A DNA stretch of 64,000 bases from Sva-07 sp963715285 (GCA_963715285.1 CAVQRU010000043.1:124001-188000), one strand, 5' to 3'; shown: positions 18,028 to 28,208, numbered from the stretch's first letter. Program-made: numbers and translations. Notes: a model not told the origin generated them from the sequence alone.

Positions 18028-19791
18028 TGGCGAGCGACGCGCTGCGCGCACGCGCCGCCGAGTTGGGGGTCCAGACCAGCTACCACGACGTGGACGGCGG
18101 TCTCCACGACGCCGACGACACCGTCCTCGACCACGTGGTCCAGATCCTCGAGGCCGACCGGGCTGGAGCCGCAGCGACATCGCGAACGACACCACCGGTG
18201 CACGTCGCGGGCGGCGGGTCGATCGTCGTGTCGGCTCGCGTCCTCGATGCATCGATCGACGTGGAGGGCCGGCCGGTCGCACTCGTGGTGCGTCACGACG
18301 CCTCCGGCGACCTGTTGGAGTTGCCCGACGACCTCCCGTTCGGTTGCCACCTGGTCCGATTCGATGCCGACACCGGTCCCGGCGAGACGATCGTGGTCGT
18401 CGCTCCGGACACGATGCAGCGCGACGACCGCCTCGCGGGTCGGTGGCAGCCTCTTCGTGCCGACCTACGCGCTCTGGGAACGCGACCGGCCGCTGCCGTC
18501 GTTTGGCCACCTGCACGAATTGGCCCGCTCGCTGAAGTCCTCCGGCGTGGATGCGGTGTCGACACTGCCGCTGTACGCGACGTTCCTCGACGACCCGTTC
18601 GACCCCAGCCCGTACTCACCGGTGAGTCGGCTGCACTGGAACGAGCTCTATCTCGACGACGACGGCCTCCCGCCAGCACCGATTCCGCCGCAGACCGACC
18701 TCGTCGACTGGCGCTCGCTCGCCGAGCGACGCCGGCGCCAGCTCATCGAAGCGGCTGCACGGGTCACCCCCGCCCTCGAGGCTCGGCTCACGGCGTTCGG
18801 CGCCGCACATCCCGACGTCGGTGCCTACGCACGCTTCATGGCCCACCGCGAGGCCGGCGGTGACCCCACCGTCGAACGATCCCACCTGCTCGCCCAGTAC
18901 CTGGCCGACCGACAGCTCGCTGCCATCGCAGCGGATCCCGACGCCGCGGCGCTTGCTCTCGATCTCCCGATCGGCTCCAGCCCGGTCGGCTACGAGGTCT
19001 GGGCCGACCCGTCGATGTTCGCTTCCGGCATCAGTGTCGGGGCACCGCCCGACACGTTCTTCGCCGACGGTCAGAACTGGGGATTCCCGCCCCCGCTCCC
19101 GGCGGCGATGCACGCGAGCGGCCACCGCCTGTGGCGTCGGTTGATCGAGCGGGTCGGTCGTCATGCCGACGTGCTGCGCATCGATCACGCGATGGCGATC
19201 GAACGGCTGTGGTGGGTTCCCGACGGACATTCAGCCGATCAGGGCGTGTACGTGCACTACCCGCGCGAGGAGATCCTCGCGGTCATCGCGGCGTCCGCTG
19301 CGGCCGCCGGCGTCACCATCGTCGGCGAGAATCTCGGCACGGTGCCGCCCGAGGTCTCCGAGGCCTTCGAACGCTGGGACGTGCTCGGCATGTACGAAGA
19401 ACAGTTCCACCTCGACGACGATCCGCTCCCACGCATCCCCGCTCGCACGGTGGCCGGGATCCGCACCCACGACATGGAACCGATCGCCGAACTCGTCGCG
19501 ACCAGCGACACCTCCGGCTACCGCGAACGCCTGGGCGCCGCACACCAGCGGACGATCGAGCCACGCTGGGACGACATCGTCGACCAGATGCTCGTGCGAC
19601 TCGCTGCGAGCGACGCCTACCTGGTGAGCGCCGACCTCGACGACCTGATCGGGGAGACCCGCCCGCACAACCTGCCCGGTCGGGTGGTCCCCGGTCTCTG
19701 GGCCCGGCGCCTCGACCGCCCGACCTCCGAGATCCTCGCCGATCCCGACGTCCGCCGCCGACTCTCCATCCTGGGAAGGACCACACCGTGA
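18027..19791 (+). pseudogene. malQ: 4-alpha-glucanotransferase (amylomaltase) gene with an apparent single-base frameshift
   Basis: Disproportionates malto-oligosaccharides. ATG 18027 overlaps the treS stop (TGATG) and begins MASDALRARAAELGVQTSYH, a normal MalQ N-terminus. This frame runs to about RLAGRW at 18,446. The GH77 barrel continues in another frame from about 18,442 (GSLFVPTYALWERDRPLPSFG) to the stop at 19,791, with VLRIDHAMAIERLWWVPDG and GENLGTVPPEV intact. One surplus base between about 18,438 and 18,450 explains the break. As both halves are well conserved, a sequencing error or a very recent mutation is more likely than an old pseudogene. Programmed frameshifting is possible but no classic slippery site is seen. 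Confidence 0.85.
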
Positions 19792-21707
19792 ACATCGACG
19801 ACCCGACACCTCCGACTCGCACCGAGCACGAATCGCCGCGCGCCGACGAACTCGACCGCTACCTCTTCAACGAGGGGACGCACCGCTACCTGCACCGACG
19901 CTTCGGCGCACAGCCGGCCGATGGCGGCGCACACTTCGCCGTGTGGGCGCCCAACGCCCGAGCGGTCGCGGTTGCGGGATCGTTCGACGACTGGCGCGAC
20001 CATCACCTCGACCCGAGCGAATCAGGGGTGTGGAGTGGTTGGGTCGACGGTCCGACGCTCGGTGACCGCTACGTGTACCGGGTGACGACCCCCTCGGGCT
20101 CGGTGGTCGAGAAGTCCGACCCGTTCGGCGCCGCCACGGAGGAACCCCCGTCGATCGCGTCGGTGATCGCCGACCTCTCCTACGACTGGGGTGACGAGGA
20201 GTGGATGGCGAACCGGGCCGAGCGCATCGCCCTCGACGCACCGATCTCGATCTACGAACTCCACCTCGGCTCGTGGGGCCGTCACGTCACCGACGGCCGA
20301 CGCTTCCCTCGGTACGACGAACTCGCCGACCCGATCGCCGATCACGTGCTCGCGCACGGGTTCACCCATGTCGAGTTGCTCCCGATCATGGAGCACCCCT
20401 TCTACGGATCGTGGGGATATCAGACGACCGGCTTCTTCGCCCCGAGCGCCCGCTACGGCTCACCGATCGACCTCATGCGGATGATCGACCGGCTCCACCA
20501 GCGCGGCGTCGGCGTGATCCTCGACTGGGTCCCCTCACACTTCCCGAACGACAGCCACGGGCTCTACGAGTTCGACGGTACGCACCTCTTCGAGCACGCC
20601 GATCCCCGCCAGGGCTACCACCCCGACTGGAACTCGGCGATCTTCAACTACAGCCGCAACGAGGTGCGCTCGTTCCTGGTGTCGAGCGCGATGTGCTGGC
20701 TCGACCGGTACCACGTCGACGGGCTGCGCGTCGATGCCGTGGCCTCGATGCTGTACCTGGACTACTCGCGCAACGAAGGCGAGTGGATCCCGAACGAGTT
20801 CGGCGGACGCGAGAACCTCGACGCGATCGTCTTCCTGCGCCAACTCAACGAGGCGGTCTACGGCGAGTTCCCCGACGTGGCGACCTTCGCCGAGGAGTCG
20901 ACCTCGTGGCCGATGGTCAGCCGACCGACGTACATCGGTGGTCTCGGATTCGGGTACAAGTGGGACATGGGGTGGATGCACGACACCCTGGCGTACTTCG
21001 AACACGACCCGATCCACCGGCGTTGGCACCACGGAGAGATCACGTTCCGTTCGGTGTACGCGTCGAGTGAGCACTTCGTGCTGCCCCTCAGCCACGACGA
21101 GGTGGTGCACGGCAAGGGCTCCCTCCTCGCCAAGATGCCCGGCGACGACTGGCAGCAGTTCGCCAACCTTCGGCTGCTGTACGCGATGCAGTGGGCGCAA
21201 CCCGGCAAGAAGCTGCTGTTCATGGGATGCGAATTGGCGACGCGTCAGGAGTGGAACCACGAGGGCACGCTCGACTGGTGGCTCCACGACGTCGACTCGC
21301 ATCGGGGCATTCGCGAGTGGCTCGCCGACGTCAACCACCTCTATCGGCGCGAACCGGCGCTGCACCGGGGCGACAGCGACCCCGCGGGCATCCAGTGGGT
21401 CGAGGGCGCCGACGCCGACCAGAGCGTGTACGCCTGGTTGCGCAAGGACCCGACCGGAGCGAGCCGTCCGGTCCTCGCGGTGTTCAACGCCACACCGACA
21501 CCGCGCCACAACTACCGACTCGGGGTGCCGACGGCGGGCCGTTGGGCCGAACTCCTCAACTCCGACGCGAATGCGTACGGCGGCAGCGGGCTGGGCAACT
21601 ACGGGGGCGTCGAGTCGGTGCCGGTCGACTCCCACGGGTTCCACCAGTCGATCGTGCTCACCCTGCCACCGCTCGGCGCCGTGTTCCTGGCGCCGGATCC
21701 GTCGTGA
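19788..21707 (+). CDS. glgB: 1,4-alpha-glucan branching enzyme
   Basis: Introduces alpha-1,6 branches into the glucan made by GlgE. The 639 aa make it shorter than the ~730-aa form because it has only one N-terminal CBM48 domain (FAVWAPNARAVAVAGSFDDW), as in the N-type short GlgB proteins. Barrel motifs are DWVPSHFPND, DGLRVDAVASMLY (about Asp316), FAEESTSWP (about Glu369) and LPLSHDEVVHGKGSLL. The GTG start at 19788 overlaps the malQ stop as GTGA; the longer frame upstream is a malQ shadow. A GTGA overlap also joins it to treZ downstream. Confidence 0.96.
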   Translation: MNIDDPTPPTRTEHESPRADELDRYLFNEGTHRYLHRRFGAQPADGGAHFAVWAPNARAVAVAGSFDDWRDHHLDPSESGVWSGWVDGPTLGDRYVYRVTTPSGSVVEKSDPFGAATEEPPSIASVIADLSYDWGDEEWMANRAERIALDAPISIYELHLGSWGRHVTDGRRFPRYDELADPIADHVLAHGFTHVELLPIMEHPFYGSWGYQTTGFFAPSARYGSPIDLMRMIDRLHQRGVGVILDWVPSHFPNDSHGLYEFDGTHLFEHADPRQGYHPDWNSAIFNYSRNEVRSFLVSSAMCWLDRYHVDGLRVDAVASMLYLDYSRNEGEWIPNEFGGRENLDAIVFLRQLNEAVYGEFPDVATFAEESTSWPMVSRPTYIGGLGFGYKWDMGWMHDTLAYFEHDPIHRRWHHGEITFRSVYASSEHFVLPLSHDEVVHGKGSLLAKMPGDDWQQFANLRLLYAMQWAQPGKKLLFMGCELATRQEWNHEGTLDWWLHDVDSHRGIREWLADVNHLYRREPALHRGDSDPAGIQWVEGADADQSVYAWLRKDPTGASRPVLAVFNATPTPRHNYRLGVPTAGRWAELLNSDANAYGGSGLGNYGGVESVPVDSHGFHQSIVLTLPPLGAVFLAPDPS

Positions 21708-23545
21708 CCCGACTCGGCGCCACCGTGGTCGACGGCGGCACCCGCTTCGAGGTGTGGGCGCCGAACGCGTCGACCGTCGAGGTCGGCGTGCAGCGACGCG
21801 TCGAGACCGACACCGGGACACCAGGGTTCGACGAGGCCGACATCCATGCACTCCAGCGGACGGCAGCCACTGTTGCCGAACTCGACACCTGGTCGATCGT
21901 GGTCGCGGACGTCGGACACGCCGATCACTACCGGTTCCGACTCGACGGCGGGGCGTGGCTGGCCGATCCGGCATCGCGTTGGCAACCCGAAGGTGTCCAC
22001 GGTCCGTCGGCCGTCGTCGACGAGTCGCTGTATCGCTGGCACGACGACGGCTGGGCGGGTGTCGGTCTCGACGCCGCGGTGTTGTACGAACTGCACGTCG
22101 GCACGTTCACCGCCGACGGTACCTTCGACGCCGCGATCCGCCATCTGCCGAGACTGCGAGATCTCGGGGTGACGCTGATCGAGTTGATGCCCGTCGCGGC
22201 GTTCCCGGGGGTGCGCAACTGGGGGTACGACGGCGTCTTCCCCTTCGCCGTGCAGCACTCCTACGGCGGGCCCGACGGGCTCGCGCGCTTCGTCGACGCG
22301 GCGCACCGTTTCGGGCTCGGTGTCGTCCTCGACGTCGTGTACAACCATCTCGGTCCCGAGGGCAACACGCTCGGGAGCTACGCGCCGTACTTCACCGACG
22401 CCTACCGCACGCCGTGGGGTGCGGCGGTCAACGTCGCCGACCGGGGCAGCGACGGCGTGCGTCGCTACTTCATCGAGAACGCCGTCTCCTGGATCCGCGA
22501 TCTCCATCTCGACGGTCTTCGCCTCGACGCGGTCCACGCGATCGTCGATCCGACGCCGGCGCCGTTCGTCGAAGAACTCACCGCCGCCGTTCACGATGCG
22601 GCCGGCGCCGCGGGACGCACTGCCCTGGTGACGATCGAGAGCAGTGCCAACGATCCCCGGATCGTCCGATCGACGTCCGAGCACGGGTGGGGATGCGATG
22701 CGGTGTGGAACGACGACTTCCACCACGCCCTACGGGTGGCGCTCACCGGTGAACGCCACGAGTACTACCGCGCCTACGCCGGCGCCGCCGACGTCGCTTC
22801 GGCATGGGACCGTCGGTGGGTGTACTCGGGGCAGTACTCGCCGTCGTTCGATCGACGCCACGGCGCGCCAGCCGACGCGATCGACCACCGCCACTTCGTC
22901 GTGTTCGACACCAACCACGACCACGTCGGCAACACGCCGCGCGGCGACCGGATGCTCAGCGACGTCGCACCCGACGACCCGCGACATCGGCTCGCCGCAG
23001 CAGCCATCCTCCTGTCGCCGTTCACGCCGATGCTGTTCATGGGTGAGGAGTACGGCGAGACCGCACCGTTCCCGTACTTCATCGACCACAGCGACCCCGA
23101 TCTCGTCGAAGCGGTGCGGGCGGGCCGTCAACGCGAGTTCTCCGGAGCCGACTGGTCGGGTCCCGTGGCCGATCCCGCCGACACGTCGACGTACGAGGGG
23201 GCCGTGCTCGACGTCACCCTCACCGAGCGCGAACCGCACCGCTCACGTCTCGCGATGTACACCGAACTGCTCCGCCTGCGACGAGTACATCCGATCCTCA
23301 CCGACCCCGGCGCGCAGCAGCACGTGTCGCTCCTCGACGACGCGCTCTTCGTGGTGCGTTCGCTGCCGGGCAGGACGGCGTCGCTCGTGTTCAACTTCTC
23401 CGCCGACGGCGTCGACCATCCCGCCCCCGACCCCACCGACGACATCGTGTTCGACTCCGACGACGTCCGTTGGGGTGGCTCCGGCCGGTCCGTCGACCAC
23501 ATCGCGCCCTGGTCCGCCCGTCTGAGCATCACCGATGCCGACTGA
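21704..23545 (+). CDS. treZ: Malto-oligosyltrehalose trehalohydrolase
   Basis: Releases free trehalose from malto-oligosyltrehalose made by TreY. The 613-aa protein has an N-terminal E-set domain (TRFEVWAPNASTVEVGV) and a GH13_10 barrel with VVLDVVYNHLGPEGN, DGLRLDAVHAI (about Asp275), TIESSAND (about Glu312) and DTNHDHVGN. GTG 21704 overlaps the glgB stop by four bases. Its partner treY is not next to it but converges from 24,886-27,279, beyond ndh. The last bases overlap the ndh start. Confidence 0.95.
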   Translation: MTRLGATVVDGGTRFEVWAPNASTVEVGVQRRVETDTGTPGFDEADIHALQRTAATVAELDTWSIVVADVGHADHYRFRLDGGAWLADPASRWQPEGVHGPSAVVDESLYRWHDDGWAGVGLDAAVLYELHVGTFTADGTFDAAIRHLPRLRDLGVTLIELMPVAAFPGVRNWGYDGVFPFAVQHSYGGPDGLARFVDAAHRFGLGVVLDVVYNHLGPEGNTLGSYAPYFTDAYRTPWGAAVNVADRGSDGVRRYFIENAVSWIRDLHLDGLRLDAVHAIVDPTPAPFVEELTAAVHDAAGAAGRTALVTIESSANDPRIVRSTSEHGWGCDAVWNDDFHHALRVALTGERHEYYRAYAGAADVASAWDRRWVYSGQYSPSFDRRHGAPADAIDHRHFVVFDTNHDHVGNTPRGDRMLSDVAPDDPRHRLAAAAILLSPFTPMLFMGEEYGETAPFPYFIDHSDPDLVEAVRAGRQREFSGADWSGPVADPADTSTYEGAVLDVTLTEREPHRSRLAMYTELLRLRRVHPILTDPGAQQHVSLLDDALFVVRSLPGRTASLVFNFSADGVDHPAPDPTDDIVFDSDDVRWGGSGRSVDHIAPWSARLSITDAD

Positions 23546-24851
23546 CACGCCGTCACCTCTGGGGTCGGACCCAAGACGTACCACCCACGTGGTGATCGTG
23601 GGCGGCGGCTTCGGGGGGCTGGCGGCGGCGAGGGGACTCGCCGACGTGCCGGTTCGGATCACGTTGATCGACCGCCGCAACCACCACCTCTTCCAGCCGC
23701 TGCTCTACCAGGTGGCCACCGCCGGTCTGAACCCAGCCGACATCGCCGCGCCGATCAGGTCGATGCTGGCCGATCAGGCCAACGTCCGTGTGCTCCTGGG
23801 CGAGGTGGCGGACGTCGATCCCGACGAGGCGAACGTGACACTCGACGACGGCACCGTGGTCGGCTTCGATCATCTCGTGCTCGCCACCGGCACCAGGCAT
23901 TCCTACTTCGGTCACGACGAGTGGGAGGCCCACGCTCCCGGCCTCAAGACCGTCGAGGACGCACTGGAGATCCGTCGACGGATCCTCCTCGCGTTCGAGC
24001 GGGCAGAACGTGCGACCGAACCGACCGAACGCGAAGCGAACTTGACGTTCGTCGTCGTCGGCGGAGGACCGACCGGTGTCGAGATGGCCGGAGCGGTCGC
24101 CGAGATCGCGTTCCGCACGATGACACGGGAATTCCGCACCATCGACTCGACGACCGCGCGGGTCATCCTGCTCGAGGCCACCGATCGCATCCTCGCCGCC
24201 TACCCCGAGTCGTTGTCGACGAGCGCCCGCCGACAACTGGCCGCACTCGGTGTCGACGTCCGCACCGGTGTGATGGTCACGGGGATGGACGCAGACGGCG
24301 TCGAGACGTCCGCCGGGACGATCCACACCCGTACGGTCGTGTGGGGTGCCGGCAACGAGGCCTCACCCCTCGCGGGGCGACTCGGAGCGCCGGTCGACCG
24401 CGCCGGGCGCGTCGTGGTCGAACCGGATCTCTCCGTTCCCGGCCACCGCAACGTGTTCGCGATCGGCGACATGGCCCACGCGAGCTCCGGCGGCGCGACG
24501 GTGCCGGGCGTGGCGCAGGGAGCGATCCAAGGAGGAGCTCACGTCGCCCGTGCCATTCGGGCCGACCTCGACGGCACGCCCCGGCCCGTGTTCCGATACC
24601 GCAACAAGGGCGAACTCGCCACGATCGGGCGGTCGTCGGCGGTCGGTGTGATCGCCGGCCGCAAACTGTCGGGTTGGGTGGCGTGGATGGCGTGGTGGTC
24701 CGTCCACATCTTCTTCCTGATCGACTTCCGCAGCCGCCTGCTGGTGCTGATCAACTGGTCGTGGAACTACGTGACGTTCCGCCGCGGCGCCCGCCTGATC
24801 ACCGGGGCCTGGCGCCCTCGCGTGACACCTGGGGTCGGACCCGACACGTGA
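23535..24851 (+). CDS. ndh: Type II NADH:quinone oxidoreductase (NDH-2)
   Basis: A 438-aa non-proton-pumping NADH dehydrogenase on the inner face of the membrane. The FAD dinucleotide motif is VVIVGGGFGGLAAARGL, the NADH motif is VVVGGGPTGVEMAGA and the second FAD motif is VFAIGDMAHA. A C-terminal hydrophobic anchor region (WVAWMAWWSVHIFFLIDF) is typical of NDH-2. ATG 23535 overlaps the treZ stop by 11 bp. A later GTG at about 23,590 would also keep the whole FAD motif and would leave the family-1 repeat outside the gene. Copies of that repeat lie within both the 5' and 3' ends of the open frame. Confidence 0.93.
   Translation: MPTDTPSPLGSDPRRTTHVVIVGGGFGGLAAARGLADVPVRITLIDRRNHHLFQPLLYQVATAGLNPADIAAPIRSMLADQANVRVLLGEVADVDPDEANVTLDDGTVVGFDHLVLATGTRHSYFGHDEWEAHAPGLKTVEDALEIRRRILLAFERAERATEPTEREANLTFVVVGGGPTGVEMAGAVAEIAFRTMTREFRTIDSTTARVILLEATDRILAAYPESLSTSARRQLAALGVDVRTGVMVTGMDADGVETSAGTIHTRTVVWGAGNEASPLAGRLGAPVDRAGRVVVEPDLSVPGHRNVFAIGDMAHASSGGATVPGVAQGAIQGGAHVARAIRADLDGTPRPVFRYRNKGELATIGRSSAVGVIAGRKLSGWVAWMAWWSVHIFFLIDFRSRLLVLINWSWNYVTFRRGARLITGAWRPRVTPGVGPDT
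23549..23576. repeat. Dispersed palindromic repeat, family 1
   Basis: A GCCGTCAC flank followed by TCTGGGGTCGGACCCAAGA, with core arms GGGTC and GACCC. It lies just after the treZ stop and inside the N-terminal coding region assigned to ndh. Confidence 0.7.
24821..24850. repeat. Dispersed palindromic repeat, family 1
   Basis: A GCGTGACAC flank followed by TGGGGTCGGACCCGACACG. It codes the last residues of ndh and lies between the convergent ndh and treY genes, a place where a terminator would be expected. Confidence 0.7.
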
Positions 24852-24885
24852 CGTCGAGCAGCCGCGGCGCCGTGCACCGCGGCGG

Positions 24886-27279
24886 TCACACGCGTTCGAC
24901 GACGGCGACCGGGAAGCGGTTGAGCCACCGACGGACGGGGACCGAGGTGCCACCGCTGACGACCCCGGCGTCGTCGTCCAGCACGTTGCGCCAGGAGCCC
25001 TCGGGCAGGACGAGAGCGGTGTCCGCCCACCCCCCGGTGACCTCTCGGGTCGCCACGATCGTCACGACGGCAGGGCCGTCGGAATCGGCACGGGCGAAGG
25101 CGATCACGGCATCGTTCCGGTCGCCGGTGACCTCCAGCGCGACGTACCCGGCATCGGGACCGAACGCCGCTGCACTCCTCCGACGCAGCTCCAGCGTCCG
25201 CGTGATCACGACCGCCTTCGACGCATCGACCTCGCCGCCGGTCCAGGCCGTGGGTCCGTCGAGCTGCGCGGCGCGGTCGACGAGCGAACGTCGTTCGGTC
25301 CAATCGGGCTCGACGCGATTGTCGGGATCGACGAGCGAGTACGTGAACGCCGCGGTGCCCTGATACAGGTCGGGGACACCTGGCGCCGTCAGCCGGATGG
25401 CCAACGATCCCACTGATCGCGCCCATCCGGAGCGCAGTGTGACAGCGACGACGTCGCCGAGCGGACCAGCCGTGGCGAGGTCGGTCAGTTCACCCTCGAG
25501 CACGTCGGCGAGCCGCGCCAGCGCCTCCTCGTAGGCGGCGTCAGGAGCCGTCCAGGACGTGTGTTCCTCCGCCTCGCGCGCGGATTTGACGAGGTACTCC
25601 GCCATCCGTTCGGAATCGATCGGCCATGCGGTGACGGCGGTCTCCAACGCCAGCAACGTCGTCGCGGCGTCGAGTCCGCTGCGACGAAGGAAGTCCCCGT
25701 GTTCGACCATCCAGTGGCGCACGACCGCCGCCCAGTCGTCGGCGATCTCTGCGAGCGCCAGCGCCCGTGCGCGGACTCCTTCGGATCTCTTGGTGTCATG
25801 GGTCGTGCCGGCGAGCAACGCCAGCGGAGCGTGGGCCTGCGCCTCGAGCTGGTACCGGTGGAACCCGCTCACGGGGACGTTCCATTGTCCAGGGGCGCCG
25901 CCGACCTCGCAGAGCGCGGCCAGGCGCAGGTACCGGTAGAACGCGCGGTCCTCGGCCCCCTTCGCCATCACGGGGCTGGTGAGTTGCTGCCACCGTCCGG
26001 CCACCGCCGGGTCGCTCTCGATCAGGTCGACGAGGCGCTCGATGTCGTCGGCGAAATCGGGCCGAGTCGAGATCGCCCGACGGCGGGCCGTCGCCAGTTG
26101 CGCCACCGAATCGGCGTCGTCCGGCAGGTAGGTGCGATACCGATGGAGTCCGATCGTCAGCTCGACGACCGCCTGACGTGTCCGCTCGGGATCGACCGAC
26201 CCGGCTCGCTGGAGGACGAGCCGGACGACACGATCGAGATCGGGTCGCAGGCCGCCGTCGAGCACCTCACGGCGACCGACGTCCTCGAGTTCGGCAAAGG
26301 AACGACCGTCGCCGGTGATGTCGGTCCACAGCGAGGTCAACGGGCCCTCGGCGTCCGCGGAGAGCATCGTGTGTTCGCTGACCCGGATGTGTTCGTAGCC
26401 CGTGGTGCCGTCGACGGGCCACGAGGGCGGCAACATCTCGTCGACAGCGAGGATCTTCTCGACGAGCAGCCAACGGCGGTCACCGATCCTCCGACGGAGA
26501 CCGGCCAGGTAGGCGCCCGGTTGCGCGAGGCCGTCGACATGGTCGACACGAACCCCGGCGAAGGCAGGATGCGCCGAGAGCAGCGTCGGGATCGTGTCGA
26601 TGACCTCCGCGACGGCGGGATCCTCGGCCCGCACGGCGACCAGGTCGTCGATCGTGAAGAAGCGCCGCACATTGCGGGCAGGGTCACGCCACCACTGCAG
26701 GCGGTAGTGCTGGCGCGTCACCGCCTCGGCGACGTCGAGCCCCTCGGTGCCCGAGGCGAGGGGGAACCGCAACGGTCCGTAGCGGAGTTCTGGGCCCCGG
26801 TCACCGACGCCGATCGACAGCGCGCCGGAGGCGATCACGTCAGCGAGCGGGTCACCGAGCTTGGGAACGACGACCGTGCCGTCGGTGACGGCCCAGTCGA
26901 CGTCGAACCACGATGCCGCCGGCGACTCGCGGCCGTCGCGCAGCATCTCCCACCACCGCTCGTTGAGGTGCGCCTCGGCGACCGACATGTGATTCGGGAC
27001 ATGGTCGATGACGATGCCGAGACCGTGGTCGCGGGCGGCGTCGAGCAGCGCGAACAGCCCGCCTTCGCCGCCGAACTCGGCCCGCACGCGGGTGTGGTCG
27101 ATCACGTCGTAGCCGTGGAGGCTGCCGGGGACCGCCTCGGCGACCGGTGACAGGTACACGTGACTCACGCCGAGTGCGACGAGATGGTCGAGGATCCCGA
27201 TCGTCTCGGCGAAGCCGAACGTCGGCGTCAACTGGATGCGATACGTCGCAACCGGGGTGATGTCGAGTTCCGAAGCCAC
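24886..27279 (-). CDS. treY: Maltooligosyl trehalose synthase
   Basis: Converts the reducing-end alpha-1,4 bond of a malto-oligosaccharide to an alpha,alpha-1,1 bond, giving the substrate of TreZ. The 797-aa protein starts ATYRIQLTPTFGFAET, the family hallmark. It shows SHVYLSPVAEAVPGSLHGYDV, the barrel motif GIVIDHVPNHMS, GVRVDHVDGL (nucleophile) and a C-terminal region with GTTHDTKRSEGVRAR and PGVPDLYQGTA. It converges on ndh with a 34-bp gap. Being on the opposite strand from treZ, it must have its own promoter, although it works in the same pathway. Confidence 0.96.
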   Translation of the reverse strand: MASELDITPVATYRIQLTPTFGFAETIGILDHLVALGVSHVYLSPVAEAVPGSLHGYDVIDHTRVRAEFGGEGGLFALLDAARDHGLGIVIDHVPNHMSVAEAHLNERWWEMLRDGRESPAASWFDVDWAVTDGTVVVPKLGDPLADVIASGALSIGVGDRGPELRYGPLRFPLASGTEGLDVAEAVTRQHYRLQWWRDPARNVRRFFTIDDLVAVRAEDPAVAEVIDTIPTLLSAHPAFAGVRVDHVDGLAQPGAYLAGLRRRIGDRRWLLVEKILAVDEMLPPSWPVDGTTGYEHIRVSEHTMLSADAEGPLTSLWTDITGDGRSFAELEDVGRREVLDGGLRPDLDRVVRLVLQRAGSVDPERTRQAVVELTIGLHRYRTYLPDDADSVAQLATARRRAISTRPDFADDIERLVDLIESDPAVAGRWQQLTSPVMAKGAEDRAFYRYLRLAALCEVGGAPGQWNVPVSGFHRYQLEAQAHAPLALLAGTTHDTKRSEGVRARALALAEIADDWAAVVRHWMVEHGDFLRRSGLDAATTLLALETAVTAWPIDSERMAEYLVKSAREAEEHTSWTAPDAAYEEALARLADVLEGELTDLATAGPLGDVVAVTLRSGWARSVGSLAIRLTAPGVPDLYQGTAAFTYSLVDPDNRVEPDWTERRSLVDRAAQLDGPTAWTGGEVDASKAVVITRTLELRRRSAAAFGPDAGYVALEVTGDRNDAVIAFARADSDGPAVVTIVATREVTGGWADTALVLPEGSWRNVLDDDAGVVSGGTSVPVRRWLNRFPVAVVERV

Positions 27280-27331
27280 GTCGAGTGTCTACCCCACCGC
27301 GCCGACGATCACTCCCGACCCCCTGCTCACC

Positions 27332-27382
27332 CGTTCTCGTGAACGAGATGCGGCCCAGGTGCGCATCTCGTTCACGAGAACG
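27332..27382. repeat. Large perfect palindrome, family 3, copy 1
   Basis: Two perfectly complementary 21-bp arms (27,332-27,352 and 27,362-27,382) flank the 9-base spacer GCCCAGGTG. Each arm contains the smaller palindrome CTCGTGAACGAG or its complement. It lies 10 bp after the stop of the GH114-like gene, between it and the treY start. A diverged copy lies at 28,209-28,262 on the other side of that gene. Confidence 0.9.
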
Positions 27383-27392
27383 GCGGGGAACG

Positions 27393-28208
27393 TCAATCGC
27401 AGCTGATCCGGAACGAGTTGTCGAGGTCGAGGGGCAACAGCAGCGTGCGCAGACCGAGCGCGATCGACCGAGCGCAGACCGATTCGGGATCGTCGACGAA
27501 ACGCTGGGCGTACTCGGCGTTGAACACCGGCTTGTCCCGGTCGACGAACGCTGCGTAGACCTCGCACTCGTCGAACTCGTGGCACTGCTCGTTGACGGCG
27601 AAGTCGAACACGTCGACGAGGTCGGGGATCTGCTCGAGGTCGTTCTTCAGCCCGATCAGGAGCCCCCGTTCCGCGGCGGCCTCGGCGAGGAACCGGTTGA
27701 AGGCGAGCTGGTCGTCGCCGGAGAGGTCGAAGCCGGTGTCGTTCGTGTAGCCGTCGACGTTGTCCGGTTCCACGCCGTCACACCCCTGTTCGACAGCGAG
27801 GTCGAGGCGTCCTTCGGCGACGGCGCGCACCGACGGATCGCGCACGTCGAGCCATCGCTCGTCGTCGAAGCCGTCGAGCGTGTCGCCCAGTGCTCCGCGC
27901 GCGAACCCGTCGGCATCTGGACGCCAGCCCTCGTACGAGCCGGCCGAGAAGTAGCAGACGACGATTCGGCCGTCGGCCCGCAGGCCGGAGACGACCGACG
28001 GGTCCGTGTCGAACAGGTCGACGTCGTACACGTCGACGTCGTGGGACGTGTCGAGTGCACCCTGGAGCTGCCACTGCCAGGTGCTGGCGGCCGTGAGCGC
28101 TGGGCGGGCGCCGTCGTCACCATCGTCACCATCGTCACCGTCGTCACCGCCACACGCGGCGAGGACGAGTGCGAGCATCGTGAGCGCGGCTGCGCCTCGA
28201 CCCACCAC
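27393..28208 (-). CDS. GH114-like (endo-alpha-1,4-polygalactosaminidase family) lipoprotein
   Basis: A 271-aa predicted secreted lipoprotein. GTG 28208 starts a short hydrophobic signal ending in the lipobox LVLAAC, followed by an acidic GGDDGDDGDDGDDG linker built from a 9-bp tandem repeat. The mature part resembles GH114: TWQWQLQGALD, VCYFSAGSYEGWRPD, CDGVEPDNVDGY and LLIGLKND. Family members cleave galactosaminoglycan polymers; the substrate here is unproven. The start codon abuts one palindrome and the stop is 10 bp from its sister, so this single gene is framed by repeats. The frame upstream is only a shadow of the amidohydrolase. Confidence 0.8.
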   Translation of the reverse strand: MVGRGAAALTMLALVLAACGGDDGDDGDDGDDGARPALTAASTWQWQLQGALDTSHDVDVYDVDLFDTDPSVVSGLRADGRIVVCYFSAGSYEGWRPDADGFARGALGDTLDGFDDERWLDVRDPSVRAVAEGRLDLAVEQGCDGVEPDNVDGYTNDTGFDLSGDDQLAFNRFLAEAAAERGLLIGLKNDLEQIPDLVDVFDFAVNEQCHEFDECEVYAAFVDRDKPVFNAEYAQRFVDDPESVCARSIALGLRTLLLPLDLDNSFRISCD

